Assembly (NCBI RefSeq): GCF_030687835.1
Contig: NZ_CP117449.1
Coordinates: 6,081,001-6,145,000, forward strand
Source: Pseudomonas hefeiensis
GTDB lineage: Bacteria > Pseudomonadota > Gammaproteobacteria > Pseudomonadales > Pseudomonadaceae
Direction of reading: 5' to 3'
DNA length: 64,000 nt
Below the pieces are notes generated by a model. That model was not told the DNA's origin. It was given only the letters and a program-made list of their open reading frames with translations, and did no database searches. Below, piece by piece: positions 54,837 through 64,000 of the stretch. How positions within the stretch are numbered: the stretch's first letter is position 1; each line of letters begins with the position of its first letter. Both the position numbers and the translations under genes were made by a program.

Positions 54837-57059
54837 TTAACGAACCGTCAGCAACGGGCTGCCCAAGCGCTCCAGCAATGTCGCCTGGGCGCTGCGTGCG
54901 TTCTGATTGCCGGTCGGCGTGTTGCGGATGTAGCGACCGTCCGATTGCAGGCTCCAGCTGTGGGTGTTGTCGGTGAGGTAGCTTTCCAGCTCTTTTTTGA
55001 CCCGCAGGATCAGCTTCTTGCCTTCCACCGGGAAGCAGGTCTCGACGCGCTTGTCGAGGTTGCGCTCCATCCAGTCGGCGCTGGACAGGAACATCTGCTC
55101 CTCCCCACCGTTGAGGAAGTAGAACACCCGCGTATGTTCCAGGAAGCGGCCGATGATCGAGCGTACATGGATGTTGTGGGAAACCCCCGGGATACCCGGC
55201 CGCAGGCAGCACATGCCGCGCACCACCAAGTCAATGCGCACGCCCGACTGGCTGGCCTTGTACAACGCGCGGATGATCTTCGGATCGGTCAGCGAGTTGA
55301 ATTTGGCGATGATGTGCGCCGGTTTGCCGTCCAGGGCGAACTGCGTCTCCCGGGCGATCATGTCGAGCATGCCCTTTTTCAAGGTGAACGGCGCGTGCAG
55401 CAGTTTTTTCATGCGCAGAGTCTTGCCCATGCCGATTAACTGGCTGAACAGTTTGCCGACGTCTTCGCACAAGGCATCGTCGGAGGTCAGCAGGCTGTAG
55501 TCGGTGTACAGGCGAGCGTTGGCGGCGTGATAGTTGCCGGTGCCCAGGTGGGCGTAACGCACGATTTCGCCAGCCTCACGGCGCAGGATCAGCATCATCT
55601 TGGCGTGGGTCTTGAAGCCGACGACACCGTAAATCACTACCGCACCGGCCGCTTGCAGACGACTGGCCAGTTGCAGGTTGGACTCTTCATCGAAGCGCGC
55701 CCGCAACTCGATCACCGCCGTGACCTCTTTGCCGTTACGCGCCGCGTCCACCAGGGCGTCGACGATTTCCGAGTTGGCGCCGCTGCGATACAGAGTCTGG
55801 CGCACGGCCAATACATGCGGATCCTTGGCCGCCTGGCGCAGCAGGTCGACCACAGGCGTGAACGACTCGAACGGGTGCAGCAGCAGGATGTCCTGCTTGC
55901 TGATCACGCTGAAGATGTTCTCGCTGTTTTGCAGCAATTTCGGGATCTGCGGCGTGAACGGCAAATATTGCAGTTCCGGATGGCTGTCCAGACCGGTGAT
56001 GCTGAACAGTCGTGTCAGGTTCACCGGACCGTTGACCTGATACAACTCGGTCTCATGCAGGTTGAACTGCTTGAGCAGGTAGTCGGACAGGTGTTTGGGG
56101 CAGGTGTCGGCCACTTCCAGGCGCACCGCGTCACCGTAGCGACGCGAGAACAGCTCGCCGCGCAAAGCGCGGGCCAGGTCTTCGACGTCTTCGGTGTCTA
56201 CCGACAGGTCGGCGTTACGGGTCAGGCGGAACTGGTAGCAACCCTTCACCTTCATACCCTGGAACAGGTCATCGGCATGGGCGTGGATCATCGACGACAG
56301 GAACACATAGTTGTCACCGGGACCACCGACGTCTTCCGGCACACGAATGATGCGCGGCAGCAGGCGCGGCGCGGGGATGATCGCCAGGCCGGAGTCGCGA
56401 CCAAAGGCGTCGATACCTTCGAGCTCGACAATGAAGTTCAGGCTCTTGTTGACCAACAGCGGAAACGGGTGCGTCGGGTCGAGACCGATCGGGGTAATGA
56501 TCGGTGCAATTTCATCGCGGAAATAGCGGCGAACCCAGGTCTTGAGCTTGGTGTTCCAGTTGCGCCGACGAATGAAGCGAACCTGATGTTTTTCCAGCTC
56601 GGGCAACAGAATGTCATTGAGAATCGCGTACTGGCGGTCCACGTGACCGTGGACCAGCTCACTGATCCGCGCCAGGGCCTGATGGGGTTGCAGGCCGTCA
56701 GCGCCGGCCTGCTCTCGGGCAAAGGTGATCTGCTTCTTCAGGCCGGCGACGCGAATCTCGAAGAACTCGTCCAGGTTGCTGGAAAAGATCAGCAGGAACT
56801 TGAGCCGCTCCAGCAGCGGGTAGGACTCGTCCAGCGCCTGCTCCAGTACGCGGATGTTGAACTGCAGTTGCGACAGCTCGCGATGGATGTACAGGCTGCT
56901 GTCATCCAGGCTGGGAATGACAATCGCAGGGGCCACGGGGGCCTCGGCCACCACCGGCGGCGTAGGCACAGCCTCATGCTCCGGCGGTGTCTCGGCGACC
57001 TGCTCGACCACGGGCTGAGCATCTTTTACGGCAACTTCAGAGAGTCCTTCGGTATTCAT
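54837..57059 (-). CDS. ppk: Polyphosphate kinase
   Basis: 740 aa PPK1. N-terminal ~45 residues are a Pro/Ala/Glu-rich leader ([20 protein letters not shown]) not shared by all homologues. Then [37 protein letters not shown], and the catalytic centre with the autophosphorylated His in [15 protein letters not shown] and RTGNYH-like [17 protein letters not shown]. It polymerises ATP gamma phosphate. Downstream neighbour of hemB. Confidence 0.96.
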   Translation of the reverse strand: MNTEGLSEVAVKDAQPVVEQVAETPPEHEAVPTPPVVAEAPVAPAIVIPSLDDSSLYIHRELSQLQFNIRVLEQALDESYPLLERLKFLLIFSSNLDEFFEIRVAGLKKQITFAREQAGADGLQPHQALARISELVHGHVDRQYAILNDILLPELEKHQVRFIRRRNWNTKLKTWVRRYFRDEIAPIITPIGLDPTHPFPLLVNKSLNFIVELEGIDAFGRDSGLAIIPAPRLLPRIIRVPEDVGGPGDNYVFLSSMIHAHADDLFQGMKVKGCYQFRLTRNADLSVDTEDVEDLARALRGELFSRRYGDAVRLEVADTCPKHLSDYLLKQFNLHETELYQVNGPVNLTRLFSITGLDSHPELQYLPFTPQIPKLLQNSENIFSVISKQDILLLHPFESFTPVVDLLRQAAKDPHVLAVRQTLYRSGANSEIVDALVDAARNGKEVTAVIELRARFDEESNLQLASRLQAAGAVVIYGVVGFKTHAKMMLILRREAGEIVRYAHLGTGNYHAANARLYTDYSLLTSDDALCEDVGKLFSQLIGMGKTLRMKKLLHAPFTLKKGMLDMIARETQFALDGKPAHIIAKFNSLTDPKIIRALYKASQSGVRIDLVVRGMCCLRPGIPGVSHNIHVRSIIGRFLEHTRVFYFLNGGEEQMFLSSADWMERNLDKRVETCFPVEGKKLILRVKKELESYLTDNTHSWSLQSDGRYIRNTPTGNQNARSAQATLLERLGSPLLTVR

Positions 57060-57076
57060 CGCAAGTTCCTGGGAGG

Positions 57077-58192
<1,116 letters not shown>

Positions 58193-58295
58193 TCATTGTC
58201 GTTGCAGGAAATGTTCACGTCGAGACACATCTCGATACTTTCCTGAATGTGCCCGAAGGGTTAGGCTGCGCGTTCATTTCGCCAGCACCCAGACA

Positions 58296-58919
58296 ATGCT
58301 CCAGCAATTTCTCCATGACTTCGGCTACCTGGCCTTGTTTATTGGCACGTTCTTCGAAGGCGAAACCATCCTCGTGCTCGCAGGTTTCCTGGCGTTCCGA
58401 GGCTACATGGACATCAATCTGGTGGTGGTGGTGGCGTTCTGCGGCAGCTACGCGGGCGATCAACTGTGGTACTTCATGGGTCGCAAGCACGGCCGCAAGC
58501 TGCTGGCGCGAAAACCCCGCTGGCAATTGATGGGTGATCGCGCGTTGGCGCACATTCGCCGGCATCCGGACATCTGGGTGCTGAGCTTTCGCTTCGTCTA
58601 CGGCCTGCGCACGGTAATGCCGGTGGCCATCGGGCTGTCAGGCTACCCGCCGGGCCGCTATCTGTTGCTCAACGGTATCGGCGCGGCGATCTGGGCCACT
58701 GCCCTGGCCGCCGCCGCGTACCACTTCGGCGCGGTGCTCGAGGGCATGCTGGGCAGCATCAAGAAATATGAATTGTGGGTACTGGGTGCCCTGCTGGTGC
58801 TGGGGCTGTGCCTGTGGCTGCGTCGACGTATCAAGAATGCACGCCTGGCCAGGAAAGTCCTCGAAGCCGAACGGCTGGAGCAAGCCAGGACCAGCGAGCC
58901 TACGACGCCAACCGAGTAA
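58296..58919 (+). CDS. DedA-family inner membrane protein
   Basis: 207 aa. LFIGTFFEGETILVLAGFLA, FCGSYAGDQLWYFMGRKHGRKLL and RFVYGLRTVMPVAIGLSG (with the conserved Arg and Pro) are the DedA/VTT signature; several membrane helices and a basic coiled tail. These proteins move lipids or maintain membrane potential. The 3' end overlaps the next gene by 20 nt on the opposite strand. Confidence 0.88.
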   Translation: MLQQFLHDFGYLALFIGTFFEGETILVLAGFLAFRGYMDINLVVVVAFCGSYAGDQLWYFMGRKHGRKLLARKPRWQLMGDRALAHIRRHPDIWVLSFRFVYGLRTVMPVAIGLSGYPPGRYLLLNGIGAAIWATALAAAAYHFGAVLEGMLGSIKKYELWVLGALLVLGLCLWLRRRIKNARLARKVLEAERLEQARTSEPTTPTE

Positions 58920-60135
58920 CCCGGCTGCGGCAGCAATATAGCCCGATACCACTGAGCAGGCTGTAGCTGAGCAACCCGACCCAGGCCACGGAGCTGCCCG
59001 GCCACAGTTCCGCCAGCGGCGCCAGCCACACCAGCGGCAGGTTAGAAGCCAGGCGCAACAGCTCCAGCCTCAGGCTCCAGGGGCGATTCTCCAGGGCGAC
59101 GCCCAACACAAACAGACCCAACGCCACAGCGCCCCAGCCCAACACCAGGGCCGTAACCGGCAGGCTGTTCTCCAGGTTCATCAAGTAACTGCCCAGCGCA
59201 ATATAGACGCAGAACTGCAGCGCCACGTACCACTGCTGGCGCCCGTCCAGCGGCACCTCGAATTTGCGGAACTGGCTCAGGTCCGGTTTGTTCAGCGGGT
59301 ACCGGGCCGCGACATCCGCCGGCCGCCAACCGGTGGGCATAAACCAGATCCGCAGTTTGTCCCGCCAGTGCGCGGCCCGTCGGGCATCGGCCCATAGTTG
59401 TGCATAGAACTGCAGGTTGGCCCACAACGGGTTCCAGCTCGCCAGCGGCGTGGTCACGCCAAAAATCACCGGTTCGTTTTCGTCTTCTTCCTGAAAGGTG
59501 CGAAACAGACGGTCCCAAATAATGAACACCCCGCCGTAATTGCGATCCATGTAAAGAGGGTTCTGTGCATGGTGGGCACGATGATTGGACGGCGTGACGA
59601 AACACCACTCCAGCCAACCGAGCTTGGGGATGTGCTGGGTGTGGACCCAGAACTGATACAGCAGATTCAACGCCGCCACGCTGACGAACACCACCAGCGG
59701 CACGCCGAGCATGGCCAGCGGCAAGTAGAAAATCCAGCTCAACAAGAACCCGGTGCTGGTCTGGCGCAACGCAGTGGAAAGGTTGTACTCCTCGCTCTGG
59801 TGATGCACCGAATGAGCCGCCCAGAGGATGTTGCGCTCGTGGCCCAAGCGGTGCAGCCAGTAATAACAGAAGTCGTAGAACACGAAGGCCAATACCCAGA
59901 CCCAGGCCTGGTCGGCAGACAAATGGATAACGGCCAGATGTTCCAAGGCAAACGCGTAGGTCACCAACCCCACGCCCTTGGTCAGCAAACCGCTCGTGGT
60001 GGAGAGCACGCCGGTGCTCAGGCTGTTGATGGCGTCTGCCACGCGGTAGTGGCTCACACCCCGCCAGCGATCAGCCAGCAACTCGACGGCAATCAGCACA
60101 AAGAAAAACGGCACGGCATACAGAATGAAATTCAT
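58900..60135 (-). CDS. Sterol desaturase/fatty acid hydroxylase superfamily membrane protein
   Basis: 411 aa. Di-iron histidine boxes: HRLGHERN (HX3H), HSVHHQSEEYN (HX2HH) and NHRAHHAQN, with a membrane-embedded N-terminal half and further C-terminal helices (ALVLGWGAVALGLFVLGVAL). The layout resembles alkylglycerol monooxygenase-type enzymes. Substrate unknown, possibly a lipid. Convergent overlap with the DedA gene. Confidence 0.87.
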   Translation of the reverse strand: MNFILYAVPFFFVLIAVELLADRWRGVSHYRVADAINSLSTGVLSTTSGLLTKGVGLVTYAFALEHLAVIHLSADQAWVWVLAFVFYDFCYYWLHRLGHERNILWAAHSVHHQSEEYNLSTALRQTSTGFLLSWIFYLPLAMLGVPLVVFVSVAALNLLYQFWVHTQHIPKLGWLEWCFVTPSNHRAHHAQNPLYMDRNYGGVFIIWDRLFRTFQEEDENEPVIFGVTTPLASWNPLWANLQFYAQLWADARRAAHWRDKLRIWFMPTGWRPADVAARYPLNKPDLSQFRKFEVPLDGRQQWYVALQFCVYIALGSYLMNLENSLPVTALVLGWGAVALGLFVLGVALENRPWSLRLELLRLASNLPLVWLAPLAELWPGSSVAWVGLLSYSLLSGIGLYCCRSRVTRLAS

Positions 60136-60258
60136 GACGCGACCCGAGCAGACAAAGCAGGGAGATAGTCGGCAGATTAGGTGTAGCAGCCCGATAACCC
60201 TATGGCAACGAGTGACAAATTAGTGGACATTTAACGCCATGAATCTGGAGAAAACCCC

Positions 60259-60927
60259 ATGAGCAAAAAAGTTGCAGTGATCCTTTCCGGCTGTGGCGTG
60301 TATGACGGTGCAGAGATCCAAGAAAGCGTGATCACCTTGCTGCGCCTCGACCAGCGCGGCGCACAGGTGCAGTGCTTCGCCCCCGACATCGTGCAGTTGC
60401 AGGTGATCAATCACCTGACCGGCGAGCAAATGTCCGAGAGCCGCAACGTATTGGTGGAGTCCGCCCGGATCGCCCGGGGCAACGTAAAGGATTTGCGCGA
60501 AGCCAGCGTCGAGGACTTCGACGCGCTGATCGTGCCTGGCGGTTTCGGCGCGGCGAAGAACCTGTCCAACTTTGCCGTCGAAGGCGCGGGCTGCACCGTC
60601 CAGCCGGAGCTTCTGGCGCTGACCGAAGCCTTTGCCGAGGCCGGAAAACCGGTGGGGCTGATCTGCATTTCCCCGGCCCTGGCGGCAAAAATCTATGGTC
60701 CGGGGGTGACCTGCACCATTGGCACAGATGTCGACACCGCCGCCGCCGTAACCAAAATGGGCGGCATCCACGAAGACTGCGCTGTCACCGACATCGTCGA
60801 AGACACTGCGCGCAAGCTGGTCAGTACTCCGGCCTACATGCTGGCGCAGAACATCAGCGAAGCGGCTTCGGGGATCAACAAACTGGTGGACCGGGTATTG
60901 GAGTTGACTCACGAAAACGATGAGTAA
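60259..60927 (+). CDS. elbB: ElbB, glyoxalase-like class I amidotransferase fold
   Basis: 222 aa DJ-1/PfpI-like protein. VAVILSGCGVYDGAEIQESV at the N-terminus, VPGGFGAAKNLSNFA, and the nucleophile cysteine in KPVGLICISPALAAKIYG. Called isoprenoid-biosynthesis protein ElbB; glyoxalase III-like activity is reported for the E. coli homologue. Monocistronic, followed by a REP pair. Confidence 0.93.
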   Translation: MSKKVAVILSGCGVYDGAEIQESVITLLRLDQRGAQVQCFAPDIVQLQVINHLTGEQMSESRNVLVESARIARGNVKDLREASVEDFDALIVPGGFGAAKNLSNFAVEGAGCTVQPELLALTEAFAEAGKPVGLICISPALAAKIYGPGVTCTIGTDVDTAAAVTKMGGIHEDCAVTDIVEDTARKLVSTPAYMLAQNISEAASGINKLVDRVLELTHENDE

Positions 60928-60940
60928 CACCATCATTCAA

Positions 60941-61030
60941 TGTGGGAGCGAGCCTGCTCGCGATGGCGTCAGTTCAGTTGATGCATCTGTTTACTGACAC
61001 ACCGCCATCGCGAGCAGGCTTGCTCCCACA
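60941..61030. repeat. REPIN: inverted REP pair
   Basis: TGTGGGAGCGAGCCTGCTCG and CGAGCAGGCTTGCTCCCACA, spacer with GATGGCG/CGCCATC extension. Between elbB and the YaiI-family gene. Confidence 0.9.
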
Positions 61031-61047
61031 AAGGCTCCAAGCAAGAT

Positions 61048-61503
61048 TCAGGAAACCCGGACCAACCGCGTCAGTATCCGATCCAGCGCATTGGCAAACC
61101 CCTGCTTGTCCCGCTCGCTGTACGCTGGCGGCCCGCCGCCCACGTGGCCCTGCTCACGCAAGTCGGTGAACAGGTTGCGCACCGCCAGCCGATCGCCCAT
61201 GTTCTGTGCATCGAATTCCTTGCCCCGCGGATCCAGTGCCGCAACCCCCTTCTTCACCAGCCGGTCAGCCAATGGTACGTCGCTGCAGATCACCAGCTCA
61301 CCCGGTACGGCATGCTCCACCAGGTAATCGTCCGCCGCGTCCGGCCCGCTGGGCACCACGATCAGCTTCACGCAGGCCAGGGCCGGCTTGATCTGCGGTT
61401 GGCCGGCCACCAGCACCACCTCGAACCGGCGCTTCAAGGCGAACTTGACCACCAGTTCCTTCGCGGCCTTGGGGCAGGCGTCGGCGTCGATCCATACACG
61501 CAT
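61048..61503 (-). CDS. YaiI/YqxD family UPF0178 protein
   Basis: 151 aa from MRVWIDADACPKAAKEL (PIN-like acidic start). Conserved SGPDAADDYLVEHAVPGELVICSDVPLADRLV and LDPRGKEFDAQNMGDRLAVRN. Structure resembles PIN nucleases; no tested function. Start at MRVWID is supported by family N-terminus. Confidence 0.88.
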   Translation of the reverse strand: MRVWIDADACPKAAKELVVKFALKRRFEVVLVAGQPQIKPALACVKLIVVPSGPDAADDYLVEHAVPGELVICSDVPLADRLVKKGVAALDPRGKEFDAQNMGDRLAVRNLFTDLREQGHVGGGPPAYSERDKQGFANALDRILTRLVRVS

Positions 61504-61530
61504 TGAGTGGTTTCCTCTAGAGTTAAAAGC

Positions 61531-61610
61531 ATCGCGGGCAAGCCTTGCTCCCACACAAGCCTTGCTCCCCAGGCGAGTGCTGACTGAGGGAGCAAGGCTT
61601 GCCCGCGATT
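61531..61610. repeat. REPIN: inverted REP pair
   Basis: ATCGCGGGCAAGCCTTGCTC and GGAGCAAGGCTTGCCCGCGAT, with an extra CAAGCCTTGCTCCCC copy inside. Between the YaiI and FTR1-like genes. Confidence 0.85.
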
Positions 61611-61630
61611 ATGAGCGCAGTGAATGCTAT

Positions 61631-63529
61631 TCAGGAAACCTGCAACCGACGCTTCTCTGCCACCCAACTGCGCCCGTACAGCACCACAATCGCCACGATC
61701 GCCACCACTTGGGCAGCCAAGGAATAAGCATCGGCATGAATGCCCAGCCAGTCAAAATCGAAGAACGCCACCGGACGGGTTCCAAAAATCCCGGCTTCTT
61801 GCAGCGCCTTCACGCCATGACCGGCGAAAACCACCGACAGCGCGCAGAGCAATCCGGCATTGATGCTGAAAAACAACGCCAGCGGCAGTTTCGCCGAGCC
61901 ACGCAGAATCACCCAGGCCAAACCGACCAACAGCACCAGCGCCGTGGCGCCACCAGCCAACACGGCATCATGCCCGGCGGGGCCGGCTTGCAGCCACAGG
62001 GTTTCGTAGAACAGGATCACTTCGAACAGCTCGCGATAGACCGAGAAAAACGCCAGGATCGCGAAACCGAAACGTCCGCCGCCGCCCACCAGGCTGCTCT
62101 TGATGTAATCCTGCCAGGCCGCCGCATGACGCCGGTCGTGCATCCACACACCCAGCCACAGCACCATCACACTGGCAAACAATGCCGTTGCGCCTTCGAG
62201 CAATTCGCGCTGCGCGCCGCTGACGTCAATCACATAGGCGGCCAGCCCCCAGGTCGCCAGGCCAGCCAGCAGCGCCAGACCCCAACCGACGTTGACGCTG
62301 CGAACCGCTGACTGCTGGCCGGTATTGCGCAGGAACGCCAGGATCGCCGCCAGCACCAGAATCGCTTCCAGCCCTTCGCGCAGCAAAATCAACAAGCCCG
62401 AGATGTAACTCAGCGACCAGCTCAGACCGTCGCCACCCAGCAGATCCGCCGACTCCGTCAGCTTGGCCTTGGCCGCGTCCAGTCGCTGCTCGGCCTGCTC
62501 GACCGGCAAGCCATCCTGCAAGGACTGACGATAGGCCATCAGGGCTTTTTCGGTGTTCTTGCGCACATTGGCATCGACGTTATCCAGCGAACTTTCCACC
62601 AGCTCGAAGCCTTCCAGATAAGCCGCTACCGACAGGTCATAGGCCTGGTCGTGGTCACCGGCGCGATACGCCGCGATGCTTTTATCCAGGGTGGCGGCTG
62701 TGTAGTCGAGCAACTGCGCCGGGCCACGCTGCACCTGAGGCGGCTGGGCACGCTGGGCGCGAAAGGTGGCTGCCGCTTCAGGGCCCTGCGCCGCGAGGAT
62801 TTCGGCCGGAGTCTGGCGAGCGAGGTCAGCGAGGTTGAAAGTCTGCCCGCTTTTAGCGGCCGCCGGATCGGCGCTGAAGCTGGCGATGTACGTCGCCAGA
62901 TCCCAGCGCTGACGGTCATCGAGCTGATCGGCGAAGGCCGGCATGTCAGTGCCTTCGACCCCCATACCAAGCGTGTTGTAGATCGCGTAGAGACTCAGAT
63001 GATCCAGGCGTGCCCCATCGCGCAGGTTGGCGGGCGCAGGCTCCAGGCCGACACCGGCGGGACCGTCGCCGGCCCCACTGTCACCGTGGCACACCGAGCA
63101 ATTCTGCGCATACAGCGGCGCTCCGCGGGCCGGGTCCGGGGTGATGACCGGTGCCTGACTGACCTCATACGCCACCGCCAGCCAGGCCCCCAGTTGCCGT
63201 GCCAGGCGGGCAACCTTATCGCCGTCCTGATGCTCGGTGATGGCGCTACGCAAGGCGCCGACGCCTTGTGTCAGCTCTGCTTTCTCAGGCTTGGCTGGTA
63301 GCGCAACGATCAGCCCTTCCAGGAGCTGGGTAAATTCCAGTTGTTCGCGGTATTCAGACTCGTCGACCACCTTGCCCGCCTGCACCGTCGCCGGATAATC
63401 CGCCCCGATGTAATCCAGTAAATGCAGCGCCTTGGGGGCGCCCTCAAGGGTGTCGGCCAATAGATTGGCACTGCACAGCGCCAACAACGGCAGCGCAAGC
63501 CAGGCCAGAAAACGGTACGGGGCAGTCAT
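61631..63529 (-). CDS. Cytochrome c-FTR1 fusion iron permease
   Basis: 632 aa. Signal peptide or anchor (1-25), a c-type haem domain with CSVCH at 144-148 and a likely Met axial ligand in GTDMPAFADQL, a helical linker (about 245-365) and a seven-helix FTR1 permease. The iron-exchange motifs REGLE (about 383) and RELFE (about 499) are intact. In yeast FTR1 imports Fe3+ after a ferroxidase; here the haem domain may supply that redox step. No separate ferroxidase gene is nearby, supporting self-sufficiency. Confidence 0.88.
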   Translation of the reverse strand: MTAPYRFLAWLALPLLALCSANLLADTLEGAPKALHLLDYIGADYPATVQAGKVVDESEYREQLEFTQLLEGLIVALPAKPEKAELTQGVGALRSAITEHQDGDKVARLARQLGAWLAVAYEVSQAPVITPDPARGAPLYAQNCSVCHGDSGAGDGPAGVGLEPAPANLRDGARLDHLSLYAIYNTLGMGVEGTDMPAFADQLDDRQRWDLATYIASFSADPAAAKSGQTFNLADLARQTPAEILAAQGPEAAATFRAQRAQPPQVQRGPAQLLDYTAATLDKSIAAYRAGDHDQAYDLSVAAYLEGFELVESSLDNVDANVRKNTEKALMAYRQSLQDGLPVEQAEQRLDAAKAKLTESADLLGGDGLSWSLSYISGLLILLREGLEAILVLAAILAFLRNTGQQSAVRSVNVGWGLALLAGLATWGLAAYVIDVSGAQRELLEGATALFASVMVLWLGVWMHDRRHAAAWQDYIKSSLVGGGGRFGFAILAFFSVYRELFEVILFYETLWLQAGPAGHDAVLAGGATALVLLVGLAWVILRGSAKLPLALFFSINAGLLCALSVVFAGHGVKALQEAGIFGTRPVAFFDFDWLGIHADAYSLAAQVVAIVAIVVLYGRSWVAEKRRLQVS

Positions 63530-63841
63530 GAATGACTCTCAGTTGGAAATAAGAAGTAACACATTGTTCACTTCCAATGACCTTCGCTCAAGGGCTGATG
63601 TGTTTCAGGAGCACATTTCATCGGATCTTCATGCTTTGGAAGTGATGTCACAAAAAATGCATTCCGAGATTAAAAAGCCATTACATAGCTAACGGCCATG
63701 TTTATAATCCCGCCGCCTTCTTATTGTCCGATGGCATAAAAGCTCCTCCGGTTATGAGGAACCGACAGCGCCCGGCGCTCGTCCGTGGATCGTCCCAGCC
63801 CGACCCGCACCCCCGGCTGATACCTCAGGGAAGAAGTATTC
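63530..63841. other. Intergenic region between FTR1 fusion and lipoprotein gene
   Basis: 312 nt, AT-rich around 63540-63720. A 54-codon frame (63528-63692, plus) begins MNDSQLEIRSN and has a weak GGGGCAG ahead; no homologue recognised. Promoters of both flanking genes must lie here. Confidence 0.35.
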
Positions 63842-64000
63842 ATGGCATCCCGTGCCGCTCTTTCGATCGCCCTCGGCGCGATCACCTTGTTGTCTGGCTG
63901 CTCTGCGTTTCGCAACTACGACAGTGAATTGGCCCAGACCAATCAGCAACTGGCTTCCGGTAATGTCGACGCAGCGTTGACCCTGCTGGAGAAGAACAAC
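63842..64000 (+). CDS. Lipoprotein of unknown function (partial, 5' end)
   Basis: First 53 codons only. Signal peptide MASRAALSIALGAITLLSGC with the lipobox LSGC (Cys20), then SAFRNYDSELAQTNQQLASGNVDAALTLLEKNN, which looks like the start of a TPR-like helical repeat. Cys20 should be lipidated and the protein anchored in a membrane. Function unknown. Confidence 0.75.
   Translation, partial: MASRAALSIALGAITLLSGCSAFRNYDSELAQTNQQLASGNVDAALTLLEKNN

Noticed and set aside
63528..63692. 54-codon frame MNDSQLEIRSN upstream of the FTR1 fusion
   Set aside because: Weak RBS, starts inside the divergent gene's first codons, no homologue recognised; could be real but unsupported.

Overview
The window reads as a chromosomal segment from the Pseudomonas fluorescens group. 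The evidence is GC-rich coding, many REP/REPIN hairpins of the kind seen in fluorescent pseudomonads, and gene order that, as far as I remember, matches the P. aeruginosa blocks spuABCDEFGH-spuI, argA-argE, gcvT-gcvH, ubi-pepP-ygfB-zapA-ssrS-ygfA, ubiD-rho-trxA and ppx-ppk-hemB. Most of it is core genome. No tRNA, rRNA, CRISPR array, prophage or complete transposon was seen.

Layout. 1-9.8 kb: polyamine uptake and gamma-glutamylation catabolism (spuG-F-E-D-C-B-A on the minus strand, spuI divergent). 10-14.3 kb: a TetR regulator, a 1-Cys peroxiredoxin, an MNT/HEPN toxin-antitoxin pair bracketed by two identical 46-bp terminator copies, and an OprD-type porin. 14.7-19 kb: argA, argE, a 161-bp palindromic element and a CYTH-CHAD triphosphatase. 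19-24 kb: Lrp regulator, small ACT-like protein, orphan GspE-type ATPase, QmcA/NfeD membrane pair, DUF2388 protein. 24-28.5 kb: gcvT-gcvH and an Fbp-type ferric iron transporter. 28.8-35.6 kb: two ubiquinone hydroxylases, pepP, ygfB, then zapA, 6S RNA, 5-formyl-THF cyclo-ligase, a 48-aa membrane peptide and an EVE protein. 35.6-40.5 kb: an RbbA-type tripartite ABC exporter. 40.5-47 kb: FliL-like protein, quinone reductase, glpT, chaC, a 2Fe-2S flavin reductase and ubiD. 47-53 kb: rho, trxA and a GntR-linked amino acid ABC operon. 53-64 kb: ppx, ppk, hemB, DedA, a sterol-desaturase-family enzyme, elbB, a YaiI protein, a cytochrome c-FTR1 fusion and the start of a lipoprotein.

Themes. Polyamine uptake feeds the SpuB/SpuI, SpuC and SpuA route to GABA-type products. 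Polyphosphate (ppk, ppx, perhaps CYTH-CHAD), iron (fbp, FTR1) and ubiquinone (ubiH, ubiI-like, ubiD) functions recur. Three conserved genes (spuF, argA and the fbpB-type permease) each carry an apparent single-base frameshift, so either the sequence has indel errors or these genes are damaged.

The most distinctive accessory feature is the MNT-HEPN cassette flanked by duplicated terminators. Other items worth attention are the palindromic element upstream of CYTH-CHAD, the 46-nt tandem repeat between REP halves, the asymmetric second ATPase site in the RbbA-like protein, and the cytochrome c-FTR1 fusion. I found no convincing wholly new multi-gene system.
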